This document shows positions 8,016 through 15,735 of a stretch of DNA of 35,881 bases, one piece after another. A program made the translations under genes and the position numbers. The notes beneath the pieces were generated by a model. The model saw nothing but the letters and a program-made list of their open reading frames with translations, had not been told where the DNA came from and ran no database searches. Position 1 is the first letter of the stretch. Each line of letters opens with the position of its first letter. Source of the DNA: Nitratidesulfovibrio oxamicus (GTDB taxonomy: Bacteria > Desulfobacterota > Desulfovibrionia > Desulfovibrionales > Desulfovibrionaceae); contig NZ_VRYY01000551.1 in the NCBI RefSeq assembly GCF_015731765.1, positions 1 to 35,881 on the forward strand, written 5' to 3'.

Positions 8016-9614
8016 ATGAAAGAGGGTTTCCGCTGGAGACTCGCCGTGGTGCTGGCCGTGCTGCTGTTCGGCGCGGCCTACGTGCTGCCGAGCCTGCCGG
8101 GCATCAAGTCTTCGCCGTTGGGTCGGCTGCTGCCCGACAGCACCATCAGCCTCGGGCTTGACCTCATGGGCGGCATCCACCTGACGCTTGGCGTCGACGT
8201 GGACAAGGCCGTGGAAAACTCGCTGACGCAGATGGGCCAGGACATCCGCACCTCGGCGCGCGAGAAGGACGTCTTCGTCCTGCGCCCGCGCGTGCTGCCC
8301 GGCGACCGCATAGAGTTCGTGCTGGCCAAGGCCGAGCAGCGCGAGGTGCTGGGCGAACTGCTGGCCAAGCAGTTCCATCAGCTCAGTGTTGCCGCGCCGC
8401 AGTCCACCGATGACGGACAGTTGCGCTACGTGGCCACCATGAAACCGGAATATCGCAAGAACATCAGCGATATGGCGCTGGAGCAGGCGGTCAAGACCAT
8501 CCGCAACCGCATCGACCAGTTCGGTGTGGCCGAACCGGACATCCGCAAGCAGCAGGACAACCGCATCCAGATCCAGTTGCCCGGCCTGCACGACACCCAG
8601 CGCGCCATCCAGATCATCGGCCAGACGGCCCACCTGGAATTCCACATCGTACGCGATGACGTGGACGCGGAAAAGGCCGCGCGCGGCATCCTGCCCCCCG
8701 GCACCGAGTTGCGGCCCATGGTCCGGCGCGGGGCCGACGGCAGCCAGGCCGAAACCCCCGTGGTGGTGGACAAGGAAGCCGTGCTTACCGGCGAATACGT
8801 GGCCGATGCGCGCCCCGGCTTCGACAATTTCAACCAGGCCTATGTGATGCTGACCTTCAACAGCCGCGGTGCGGCCATGTTCGAACGCATCACCCAGGAA
8901 AACGTGCGCAAGCGCCTGGCCATCGTGCTGGACGGCAAGGTCTACTCCGCGCCGGTCATCCAGGAAAAGATCGGCGGGGGGCGCGCCAGCATCACCGGCA
9001 AGTTCTCCACGGCGGAAGCTCAGGACCTTGCCATCGTGCTGCGCGCGGGGTCGCTGCCCGCGCCGGTGAGCGTGCTTGAGGAGCGCACCGTCGGCCCTTC
9101 GCTGGGGCAGGAATCCATCGACAAGGGCATCATGGCCGCCGTTGTCGGCGGCGCGGTGGTGATGCTGTTCATGATGGTGTACTACGGCATGCCCGGCCTC
9201 ATCGCCAACGTCATGCTGTGCTTCACCGTGCTGCTCATCCTTGCGGGCATGGCGGCATTCGGCGCCACCCTGACCCTGCCGGGCCTTGCGGGCATCGTAC
9301 TGACCCTGGGCATGGCCGTTGACGCCAACGTGCTGATCTACGAACGCATCCGCGAGGAACTGCGCAGGGGGCACACCGCCCTTTCCGCCATCAACGAGGG
9401 CTTCGACCGCGCCACGCTGGCCATCACCGACTCGAACCTGACCACCATCATCGCGGCGGCCATCCTGTATCAGTTCGGCACCGGCCCGGTGCGCGGCTTT
9501 GCCGTCACGCTGTCGCTGGGCATCATCGCGTCCATGTTCACCGCCATCTTCGTCTCGCGCGTGGTCTTCCAGGCCTGGAAGGGCGGTTCGGGCGACAAAC
9601 GCCTCAGCATATAG
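8016..9614 (+). CDS. secD: Protein translocase subunit SecD
   Basis: 532 residues, normal length for SecD. It works with SecF as a proton-driven helper that pulls exported proteins through SecYEG from the periplasmic side. One N-terminal helix (residues 8-28) precedes the D1 motif GLDLMGGIHL. The large periplasmic P1 domain spans roughly residues 45-350, and the last five helices lie after residue about 375. The TM4 signature 'TLGMAVDANVLIYERIREEL' contains the conserved Asp and Arg needed for proton coupling. The ATG follows CCAGGAG. secF begins 15 nt after the stop, indicating one transcript. Confidence 0.96.
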   Translation: MKEGFRWRLAVVLAVLLFGAAYVLPSLPGIKSSPLGRLLPDSTISLGLDLMGGIHLTLGVDVDKAVENSLTQMGQDIRTSAREKDVFVLRPRVLPGDRIEFVLAKAEQREVLGELLAKQFHQLSVAAPQSTDDGQLRYVATMKPEYRKNISDMALEQAVKTIRNRIDQFGVAEPDIRKQQDNRIQIQLPGLHDTQRAIQIIGQTAHLEFHIVRDDVDAEKAARGILPPGTELRPMVRRGADGSQAETPVVVDKEAVLTGEYVADARPGFDNFNQAYVMLTFNSRGAAMFERITQENVRKRLAIVLDGKVYSAPVIQEKIGGGRASITGKFSTAEAQDLAIVLRAGSLPAPVSVLEERTVGPSLGQESIDKGIMAAVVGGAVVMLFMMVYYGMPGLIANVMLCFTVLLILAGMAAFGATLTLPGLAGIVLTLGMAVDANVLIYERIREELRRGHTALSAINEGFDRATLAITDSNLTTIIAAAILYQFGTGPVRGFAVTLSLGIIASMFTAIFVSRVVFQAWKGGSGDKRLSI

Positions 9615-9629
9615 CGGAGGAGAGCCACA

Positions 9630-10715
9630 ATGGGTTTCTCGTTCATCCGGCATGATACCAATATCGATTTCGTGGGCATGCGCCACAAGGCGTATGTGAT
9701 TTCCATCGCGCTCATCCTCGTGGGGCTGCTCTCCATCGTCTTCAGGGGCGGGCTGACCTACGGCATCGACTTCGCGGGCGGGGCCATCGTGCAGGTCAAG
9801 TTCGACCGGCCCGTGGCCGACGACACCCTGAAGAAGAGCCTTTCGGGCGCCAGCCTGCCCGGCCTTGCCGTGCAGCGCTTCGGCGAGGGCGAGACAGACT
9901 ACCTCATCCGCATCTCGCACTCCGACGAGTCGGCAGAGGTTCTTCGCACGACCGTAACCGAGGCGCTGACCGCCAACATCAAGGACGCCACGTTCGAGGT
10001 GCAGCGGCTGGAAATGGTCGGCCCCAAGGTTGGCGCGGACCTGAAGAGCAAGGCGGTGGAGGCGCTGTACTACGCGGTGCTGCTCATCGCCATCTACATC
10101 TCCGGTCGGTTCGAGCGCCGCTGGATGGCGTCCGCCGTCATGGCCGGCACCCTGGCGGGCGGCATGTACCTGCTGGGTCTCATCGGCGTGCCCAAGCTGT
10201 GGCTGGTGCCGTTTTCGCTGGTGCTCACCATGGTGCTGTGCTGGAAGCTGCGGCTCAACTTCGCCCTTGGGGCCATCGTGGCGCTGGTGCATGACGTGCT
10301 CATCACCCTGGGCGTGCTGTCCCTGCTGAACAGGGAAGTGGACCTGAACATCGTGGCGGCCATCCTGACCCTGGTGGGCTACTCGCTGAACGACACCATC
10401 ATCGTCTACGACCGCATCCGCGAAACGCTGCGCACCCACCGCAAGGAATGGAGCTACGGGCGCATCATCAACACCAGCATCAACCAGACGCTCAGCCGCA
10501 CCATCCTGACGGGCGGCACCACGCTGTTGGTCATCCTGGCGCTGTTCGTGCTGGGCGGCGGGGTCATCCACGACTTTGCGCTGACCATGCTGGTGGGCGT
10601 GTTCGTGGGCATCCTGTCGTCCATTTTCGTGGCAAGCCCGGTGCTGCTGCACTTCGGCATGCCCGAGGAGGAAAAGGAACCCGCGCCGCGCGTCGGACAG
10701 GAAGGGGCCGTGTAG
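9630..10715 (+). CDS. secF: Protein translocase subunit SecF
   Basis: 361 residues with the six-helix SecF layout. An N-terminal helix (residues 22-42) is followed by the D1-type motif '[13 protein letters not shown]', a short periplasmic domain to about residue 145, and five helices. The TM4 signature [16 protein letters not shown] carries the proton-relay Asp and Arg. It pairs with SecD to complete the SecDF channel partner. The start follows GGAGGAGAG. The C-terminus is a short charged cytoplasmic tail. A strong terminator 30 nt after the stop ends the operon. Confidence 0.96.
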   Translation: MGFSFIRHDTNIDFVGMRHKAYVISIALILVGLLSIVFRGGLTYGIDFAGGAIVQVKFDRPVADDTLKKSLSGASLPGLAVQRFGEGETDYLIRISHSDESAEVLRTTVTEALTANIKDATFEVQRLEMVGPKVGADLKSKAVEALYYAVLLIAIYISGRFERRWMASAVMAGTLAGGMYLLGLIGVPKLWLVPFSLVLTMVLCWKLRLNFALGAIVALVHDVLITLGVLSLLNREVDLNIVAAILTLVGYSLNDTIIVYDRIRETLRTHRKEWSYGRIINTSINQTLSRTILTGGTTLLVILALFVLGGGVIHDFALTMLVGVFVGILSSIFVASPVLLHFGMPEEEKEPAPRVGQEGAV

Positions 10716-10744
10716 ACGGTCTGTTCCGGCTTGGACTGAAATGG

Positions 10745-10774
10745 ACGGGCGGTACGCGAGTGCCGCCCGTTTTT
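10745..10774 (+). terminator. Rho-independent terminator after secF
   Basis: ACGGGCGGTAC pairs with GTGCCGCCCGT (one mismatch) around a GCGA tetraloop, followed by TTTT. It separates the sec operon from the cytochrome/oxidase cluster. Confidence 0.85.
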
Positions 10775-10898
10775 CATGTTATCATCCTCAATATCTGCGG
10801 ATTGCGTAAGAACGGCGTAAGGATCGCGCAAGGGTTGCTGCTCATGGTGAGCCAGGCGCCACGAGTGGTGCGGGGTTGCGTCCAATGCGCGAAGGAGG

Positions 10899-10928
10899 TT
10901 GCTTTTTTTTGCCGACAGGCGTTATCCT
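10899..10928 (+). promoter_or_regulatory. Weak candidate promoter for the cytochrome c553 / oxidase cluster
   Basis: TTGCTT (10899-10904) and TATCCT (10923-10928), 18 nt apart, are the best -35/-10-like pair in the 190-nt gap that follows the secF terminator. The -10 matches 4 of 6 positions and the -35 only 3 of 6. A start site is required somewhere in this gap, but the exact boxes are uncertain. Confidence 0.2.
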
Positions 10929-10966
10929 ACGGGTACTTGGAATCGTTTTTGTCCCGTGGAGGTGAC

Positions 10967-11293
10967 ATGAGGGCAATCGTGGTCGGTACGGTTCTTGGCG
11001 TGCTGCTTGCCTGTACGGCATGGGTTCCGGTGGCCGTCTGCACGGCGGTGGCCGCCGATGCTGCCGGGCTGTATGCCCAGTGTGCGGGCTGCCACGGCGA
11101 GGACGGCGGCAAGGCTGCCCTGGGGGTAGCCCGCCCGGTGAAGGGTCAGACCGCCGACGCGTTGTACGGCAAGCTCAAGGGCTATGCGGACGGCAGCTAT
11201 GGCGGCTCGAAAAAGGCCGTCATGGCGGGCATTGCCAAAAAGCTTTCGGACGGGGACATGCGCGCGCTGGCCGCGCACATGGCTTCCTTCTAG
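10967..11293 (+). CDS. c553-type monohaem cytochrome c, diverged paralogue
   Basis: A 108-residue exported cytochrome. The signal peptide covers about residues 1-29, ending in AVA, so the mature protein starts at '[10 protein letters not shown]'. One haem site CAGCH lies at residues 39-43, with Cys39, Cys42 and axial His43. The Met axial ligand is Met86, mature position 57, the same spacing as in Desulfovibrio c553. The shared '[12 protein letters not shown]' block shows that it and the next gene are paralogues. Likely role: small periplasmic electron carrier or alternative donor to the oxidase encoded downstream. The mature protein has few acidic residues compared with its neighbour and ends 'ALAAHMASF'. 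ATG 10967 follows GTGGAGGTGAC. The second cytochrome gene starts 67 nt after its stop. Confidence 0.85.
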   Translation: MRAIVVGTVLGVLLACTAWVPVAVCTAVAADAAGLYAQCAGCHGEDGGKAALGVARPVKGQTADALYGKLKGYADGSYGGSKKAVMAGIAKKLSDGDMRALAAHMASF

Positions 11294-11360
11294 ACCGATC
11301 CGGCGGGTACCCCCGCGCGTTATCGGGTAAACCTGGCATCACCAGAAAAGGAGAATTCGC

Positions 11361-11669
11361 ATGAAACGCACTCTTGTGGTCCTGAGCATCTGTGCCGCCC
11401 TCGCCTTTGGCGTTTCCGCCGCCATGGCCGCCGACGGCGCCGCCCTGTACAAGTCCTGCGTGGGCTGCCACGGGGCCGACGGCTCCAAGCAGGCCATGGG
11501 TGTCGGCATGCCCGTGAAGGGCCAGAAGACCGACGAACTGTTCAAGAAGCTGAAGGGCTATGCCGACGGCAGCTACGGCGGTGAGAAGAAGGCCGTCATG
11601 ACCAACCTCGTCAAGCGCTATTCCGACGAGGAAATGAAGGCCATGGCCGACTACATGTCCAAGCTGTAG
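11361..11669 (+). CDS. cyf: Cytochrome c553 (monohaem, periplasmic)
   Basis: A 102-residue precursor with a 23-residue signal peptide ([10 protein letters not shown] start, AMA cleavage) and a 79-residue mature cytochrome. CVGCH binds haem (Cys33, Cys36, His37), and Met80 (mature Met57) is the sixth ligand. The mature sequence follows the D. vulgaris c553 family closely, including '[18 protein letters not shown]' and the C-terminal DYMSKL. From memory it is nearest to the Miyazaki strain, which supports the species-group call. In Desulfovibrio, c553 has been proposed as an electron carrier for formate or lactate dehydrogenase and as donor to the cytochrome oxidase. Its place right before the SCO and oxidase genes favours the last role. 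AAAAGGAG precedes the ATG, and the next gene starts 10 nt after the stop. Confidence 0.93.
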   Translation: MKRTLVVLSICAALAFGVSAAMAADGAALYKSCVGCHGADGSKQAMGVGMPVKGQKTDELFKKLKGYADGSYGGEKKAVMTNLVKRYSDEEMKAMADYMSKL

Positions 11670-11679
11670 GAGCGGGGCG

Positions 11680-13074
11680 ATGCGCGTACGCCACCATTCC
11701 CTGACGATTGTCGGCGTGCGCGCGCTTGCCGCCGCGGCCTTGCTGCTTGGTTTGTCTGTTGTGTCTGCCGTAGGGGGGCGGGCGGCGGTTTCTACCGTCG
11801 CTCCGTCCCCCGTCTTGTCCCCGATTCTGCTTGCCGCTGCCGATGGTGTACCTGCCGCCACGGATGCCAGGGATGGCGCGGGCGGCGCAGCCCATGCCGG
11901 TCACGATGCACCTGCCGACCATGCCGGTCACGATGCACCTGCCGACCATGCCGGGCATGCCGCCCCGGCCCCTGCCGACCATGCCGCCCCGGCCCCTGCC
12001 GACCATGCCGGGCACGGCAGCGCCCCCATGCCCCAGCTTCAGGCAGGTCAGGCGGATCAGGAAGGGAGCACGGGACACGCGGGGCACGCCCCGCCAACTG
12101 CCGCCCCGGCGCAGGATTCCCATGCTGGCCACGGCGCAGCCGAAACCGCCCCGCCCCCTGCGGAGCACGTGCATCCGGTGCCCCCGCCCACCACAGGGAA
12201 ACTGGGGCAACCCGGTCAATCCGGACAATCCGGTCAGCCGGGGCAGGGCGCTTCCGGCGATCCATCCGCCCAGACGCCCCTGGCGGGGGTGGACGAGCGC
12301 CTCGGTGACATCATCCCCGAGGGCATCCTGCTGCGCGACGAGTCGGGCAGTCCCATCGACCCGCGCACCCTGATGGATGTGCCGGTCATCATCGCGCCCA
12401 TCTATTATTCCTGCCCCACGGTGTGCAACATGCTGCAAAGCTCGCTGGCGCGGGTGCTGCCGCAGGTTTCGCTGCAACCCGGCAAGGACTACCGGGTGCT
12501 GTCCGTGAGCTTTGACGAGACGGACACCCCCCAACTGGCCGCGCGCAAGAAGCAGAACTATTTCGCGGCCATGAATTTTGCCTATCCGGAGGAAGGCTGG
12601 CGCTTCCTGTCCGGCGACCTTGCGTCCATCAACAGGTTCATGGACGCCATCGGGTTCCGGTTCACCCGGCAGGGGCGCGACTTCATCCATCCCGTGGTGC
12701 TGGTGGTCACCGCACCGGGGGGCAAGGTGGTGCGCTACCTGTACGGCCAGAACTTCATGCCCTTCGACCTGACCATGGCCGTCACGGAAGCCTCGCACGG
12801 CACCATCGGCCTGTCGGTAAAGCGGGTGCTGTCGTACTGCTTCACCTACGACCCGGAAGGTAGGCGCTATGTGTTCGATTTCATGCGCATTGCCGGGCTG
12901 ATCATCCTGTTCGGCGCGGCGGTGCTGCTGTTCGTGCTGGTGCGGGGTGGCCCGCGCAGGAAGGAGCGCAAGGGGCAGAATGGATCCGCCCCGTCTGGCA
13001 CGCCCCCGTCCGGTTCGTCTGCATCCGGCCCGTCGTCGTCAGATACGTCAATGCCGGGGCCTCCCCAAGGCTAG
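11680..13074 (+). CDS. SCO1/SenC-type copper chaperone with His-rich N-terminal extension
   Basis: 464 residues, over twice the usual SCO length. The N-terminal signal/anchor helix (about residues 10-35) leads into a 130-residue low-complexity region: repeats of HAGH, ADH and APAP, then Gly-Gln-Ser/Pro triplets. The SCO thioredoxin-like domain follows from about residue 205. It has the copper motif CPTVC (Cys245, Cys249) and the distal ligand His337 in 'DFIHPVVLVV'. A second hydrophobic helix (residues about 407-427) and a Ser/Pro/Gly tail end the protein, so both ends are membrane-linked and the domain is periplasmic. SCO proteins deliver Cu to the CuA site of oxidase subunit II, which is encoded in this cluster. 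The His-rich arm could collect or buffer copper; that is inference. ATG 11680 follows TAGGAG, 10 nt after the c553 stop. Confidence 0.88.
   Translation: MRVRHHSLTIVGVRALAAAALLLGLSVVSAVGGRAAVSTVAPSPVLSPILLAAADGVPAATDARDGAGGAAHAGHDAPADHAGHDAPADHAGHAAPAPADHAAPAPADHAGHGSAPMPQLQAGQADQEGSTGHAGHAPPTAAPAQDSHAGHGAAETAPPPAEHVHPVPPPTTGKLGQPGQSGQSGQPGQGASGDPSAQTPLAGVDERLGDIIPEGILLRDESGSPIDPRTLMDVPVIIAPIYYSCPTVCNMLQSSLARVLPQVSLQPGKDYRVLSVSFDETDTPQLAARKKQNYFAAMNFAYPEEGWRFLSGDLASINRFMDAIGFRFTRQGRDFIHPVVLVVTAPGGKVVRYLYGQNFMPFDLTMAVTEASHGTIGLSVKRVLSYCFTYDPEGRRYVFDFMRIAGLIILFGAAVLLFVLVRGGPRRKERKGQNGSAPSGTPPSGSSASGPSSSDTSMPGPPQG
11893..12015 (+). repeat. Tandem repeats encoding the His-rich arm of the SCO protein
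   Basis: Two exact adjacent 27-bp copies occupy 11893-11919 and 11920-11946. Degenerate 24-33-bp relatives beginning CATGCCG and ending CTGCCGAC continue to about 12015. They encode HAGHDAPAD-type units. A separate 9-bp periodic stretch (12202-12246) encodes Gly-Gln-Pro/Ser triplets. Confidence 0.88.
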
Positions 13075-13093
13075 GCCGCCGCTTCGGCCTTTT
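13073..13093 (+). terminator. Short hairpin with T-run after the SCO gene (possible attenuator)
   Basis: AGGCCG and CGGCCT form a 6-bp stem with a CCGCTT loop followed by TTTT. It overlaps the SCO stop codon. The stem is short, so partial termination before the oxidase genes is the most that can be suggested. Confidence 0.35.
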
Positions 13094-13166
13094 GCGTCCG
13101 CCGGTCCGTTTCCGTTGATAGTCGCTTTCCGGTTCACTGTCCGTACCAGACACAGGAGACCATCGC

Positions 13167-14792
13167 ATGAGCGCAGACGCGCACGACCACCCGAACTTCT
13201 TCCAGCCGTTGCCCGGCACGAAGGGCGGGATTGCCTCGTGGATATTCAGCACCGACCACAAGCGCATCGGCATGCTGTACCTGTACTGCATCGTCGCCAT
13301 GTTTCTGGTGGGGCTGACGCTGGGCTTCCTGATCCGGCTGGAACTCATCGCGCCGGGTCGCACCATCATGGGGCCGCAGACCTACAACGCGCTGTTCACC
13401 CTGCACGGGGTGGTGATGATCTTCCTGGTGGTCATCCCCAGCATTCCTGCCGCATTCGGCAACATCTTCCTGCCCATCCAGATCGGGGCGGAGGACGTTT
13501 CCTTTCCCCGGTTGAACATCTTTTCGTGGTGGCTGTACGTCATCGGCGCGGTGCTGGCCGTTGTCTCGCTGGTTACCGGCAAGGGTGCGCCCGACACGGG
13601 TTGGACCTTCTACGTGCCCTTCAGCGCGGTGACCACCACCAATGTGGACGTGGCCGTCGTTGCCGTGTTCATCCTGGGCTTTTCGTCGATTCTCACCGGG
13701 CTGAATTTCATCACCACCCTGCACCGGCTGCGCGCCCCCGGCATGACCTGGACGCGCCTGCCGCTGTTCTGCTGGTCGCTGTACGCCACCGGGTGGATCC
13801 AGGTGTTGGCCACGCCGGTGCTGGGCATCACCGTGCTGCTCATCTTTGCCGAACGCGTGCTGGGCGTGGGGCTGTTCGATCCTTCGCGCGGGGGCGACCC
13901 CATCCTGTACCAGCACCTGTTCTGGATCTATTCGCATCCGGCGGTGTACATCATGATCCTGCCCGCCATGGGCGTGATTTCCGAAATCCTGCCGGTGTTC
14001 GCGCGCAAGCCCATCTTCGGGTACAAGATGATAGCCTTTTCCAGCCTGGCCATCGCCTTTGCCGGGTCGCTGGTGTGGGCGCACCACATGTTCGTCAGCG
14101 GCATGAGCGACACCGCGGTGATGGTCTTCTCGTTCCTGACCTTCGTGGTGGCCATTCCCTCGGCCATCAAGGTCTTCAACTGGGTGTCCACGCTGTACAA
14201 GGGGTCCATACGGGTGGAACCGCCCCTGTGGTACGCGCTGGCGTTCATCTTCCTGTTTTCCATCGGCGGGCTGACGGGCCTTGTGCTGGGCGCGGCGGGC
14301 ACCGACGTGCACGTGCACGACACCTACTTCGTGGTGGCGCACTTTCACTACGTGATCTTCGGCGGGCTGGGCTTCGGCCTGTTCGGGGCCATGCACTACT
14401 GGTTCCCCAAGGTCTACGGGCGCATGTACGACAAGCGCATCGCCAACTGGTCGTGCCTGATCGCCTTCGTGGGCTTCAACATCCTGTACTTCCCCATGTT
14501 CATCATCGGGTTGCAGGGCATGCCGCGCCGTTACTACGACTATCTGCCCAAGTACGCCGAGGGGCACTTTCTCTCCACCATGGGCTCGTGGGTGCTGGCG
14601 GCGGGGCTTCTGCTGATGTTCTGGAACCTCTGGCGGGGCATCCGCCACGGCAAGCCCGTGGGCCGCAACCCGTGGGGAGCGGCCACCCTGGAATGGATGG
14701 TGCCTTCGCCGCCGCCGCATCACAACTTCGATGCCGAGCCCGTGGTCACCCATGGCCCCTACGACTACACGGGGGTGAAGCCCGATGCATGA
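13167..14792 (+). CDS. Cytochrome c oxidase subunit I (haem-copper oxygen reductase, A2-type)
   Basis: 541 residues with the 12-helix core of haem-copper oxidases, which reduce O2 to water and pump protons. Metal ligands are all present: His80 in 'TLHGVV' and His394 for the low-spin haem, His392 for the high-spin haem ('VVAHFHYV'), and His257, His306 and His307 for CuB. Tyr261 in 'HPAVY' is placed for the His-Tyr crosslink. The helix VI Glu of A1-type enzymes is absent; the motif is instead YSHPAVY (255-261), the Tyr-Ser signature of the A2 subfamily. Helix VIII-IX 'TDVHVHDTYF' matches the Mg-site region. The ATG follows CACAGGAG. Subunit III overlaps the 3' end by 8 nt. In D. vulgaris a related oxidase has been described as carrying haems o/b rather than a; no ctaA is present here. 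Confidence 0.95.
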   Translation: MSADAHDHPNFFQPLPGTKGGIASWIFSTDHKRIGMLYLYCIVAMFLVGLTLGFLIRLELIAPGRTIMGPQTYNALFTLHGVVMIFLVVIPSIPAAFGNIFLPIQIGAEDVSFPRLNIFSWWLYVIGAVLAVVSLVTGKGAPDTGWTFYVPFSAVTTTNVDVAVVAVFILGFSSILTGLNFITTLHRLRAPGMTWTRLPLFCWSLYATGWIQVLATPVLGITVLLIFAERVLGVGLFDPSRGGDPILYQHLFWIYSHPAVYIMILPAMGVISEILPVFARKPIFGYKMIAFSSLAIAFAGSLVWAHHMFVSGMSDTAVMVFSFLTFVVAIPSAIKVFNWVSTLYKGSIRVEPPLWYALAFIFLFSIGGLTGLVLGAAGTDVHVHDTYFVVAHFHYVIFGGLGFGLFGAMHYWFPKVYGRMYDKRIANWSCLIAFVGFNILYFPMFIIGLQGMPRRYYDYLPKYAEGHFLSTMGSWVLAAGLLLMFWNLWRGIRHGKPVGRNPWGAATLEWMVPSPPPHHNFDAEPVVTHGPYDYTGVKPDA

Positions 14793-15381
14793 GCACCGCG
14801 ATTACGAAGGCGCCAAGATCGGCATGTGGCTGTTCCTGTTCACGGAAGTGCTGCTGTTCGGCGGGCTGTTCCTGCTCTATGCCGTGTACCTGCACCGCTA
14901 CCCGGCGGAATTCCACGCCGCGGGCAAGGACCTGAGCCGCATTTTCGGCACGGCCAACACCATCGTGCTCATCACCAGTTCGTTGTGCATGGCTCTTGCC
15001 ATCAGCGCGCTGCAGCGCGGCAAGGTGGTGCTTTCGCAGCGGCTGGTGCTGCTGACCGTGGCCATGGCCGGGGTGTTCCTGGTCAACAAGTTCTTCGAAT
15101 GGAGCGCCAAGATCGGCCACGGCATCTACCCGGACAGCCCTGCGCTGCTGAAGCTGCCGCCCGGTGAGATGGTGTTCTTCAACCTGTACTACCTGATGAC
15201 CGGGCTGCACGGCATCCACGTGATCATTGGCGGGGCCGTGCTGATGTACGGATGGCACCTGATGCGCGTGGGCCGGGTGACCCCGGAACACTTCGTGTTC
15301 CTGGAGAACGGCGGCCTGTACTGGCACCTGGTGGACCTTGTGTGGATCTACCTGTTTCCGCTCTTCTACCTTGTGGTCTAG
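14785..15381 (+). CDS. Cytochrome c oxidase subunit III
   Basis: 198 residues, five predicted membrane helices, the short bacterial form lacking the first two helices of mitochondrial-type subunit III. Family marks are 'KIGMWLFLFTEVLLFGGLF' at the N-terminus, 'FFEW' near residue 110, 'GLHGIHVIIGG' and the C-terminal 'YWHLVDLVWIYLFPLFYL'. The subunit stabilises the core enzyme and is thought to support proton uptake. Its ATG lies inside the last codons of subunit I (8-nt overlap), so translation is coupled. The next small subunit starts 9 nt after the stop. Confidence 0.94.
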   Translation: MHEHRDYEGAKIGMWLFLFTEVLLFGGLFLLYAVYLHRYPAEFHAAGKDLSRIFGTANTIVLITSSLCMALAISALQRGKVVLSQRLVLLTVAMAGVFLVNKFFEWSAKIGHGIYPDSPALLKLPPGEMVFFNLYYLMTGLHGIHVIIGGAVLMYGWHLMRVGRVTPEHFVFLENGGLYWHLVDLVWIYLFPLFYLVV

Positions 15382-15390
15382 GGGGCCAGC

Positions 15391-15729
15391 ATGACCGGAC
15401 ACGATATCAAATACGATACCGGGCCTGATGCAGGACCCGATGCCGTGCATGACGCGGGGCACCACGCCGTCCCGGTGCGCACCAACATGCTGGTGTGGGC
15501 GGCCCTGATGCTGCTGACCGCCATCACCGTGGGCGTCACCAGTTTCGACTTCGGCTTCCTGAACGTGGTGGTGGCGCTGAGCGTGGCCACCACCAAGGCG
15601 GGGCTGGTCATCCTGTGGTTCATGCACCTGCGCTACGAGGGCAGGGTCATCCGGCTGATGGTGTTCACGGCCTTCGTCATCCTTGCCATCGCCATCGGGT
15701 TAACCTTCTTCGACGTGGCCTACAGGTAG
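15391..15729 (+). CDS. Cytochrome c oxidase subunit IV (small, prokaryotic type)
   Basis: 112 residues with a hydrophilic, His/Asp-containing N-terminus of about 28 residues and three hydrophobic helices. The pattern 'SVATTKAGLVILWFMHLRYE' in the second helix region is characteristic of the prokaryotic subunit IV (CtaF/CyoD-like) family. Its function is structural and helps assemble the core enzyme. AGGGGGCC precedes the ATG, and the subunit II gene begins 6 nt after the stop, so all four oxidase genes are packed as one unit in the order I-III-IV-II. Confidence 0.88.
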   Translation: MTGHDIKYDTGPDAGPDAVHDAGHHAVPVRTNMLVWAALMLLTAITVGVTSFDFGFLNVVVALSVATTKAGLVILWFMHLRYEGRVIRLMVFTAFVILAIAIGLTFFDVAYR

Positions 15730-15735
15730 GTTCCC

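Noticed and set aside
7887-10652. A 921-codon open frame on the minus strand opposite secD-secF
   Set aside because: Gln/His/Arg-rich composition without any family motif; it is the antisense of two well-supported genes in GC-rich DNA. The same holds for the long minus-strand frames at 1331-2962 and 5307-7448 and the plus-strand frame at 30974-33598.
11893-12015. Possible CRISPR-like direct repeats
   Set aside because: The 27-bp copies are adjacent with no spacers and lie in frame in the SCO gene, encoding a His-rich arm; no cas genes are nearby.
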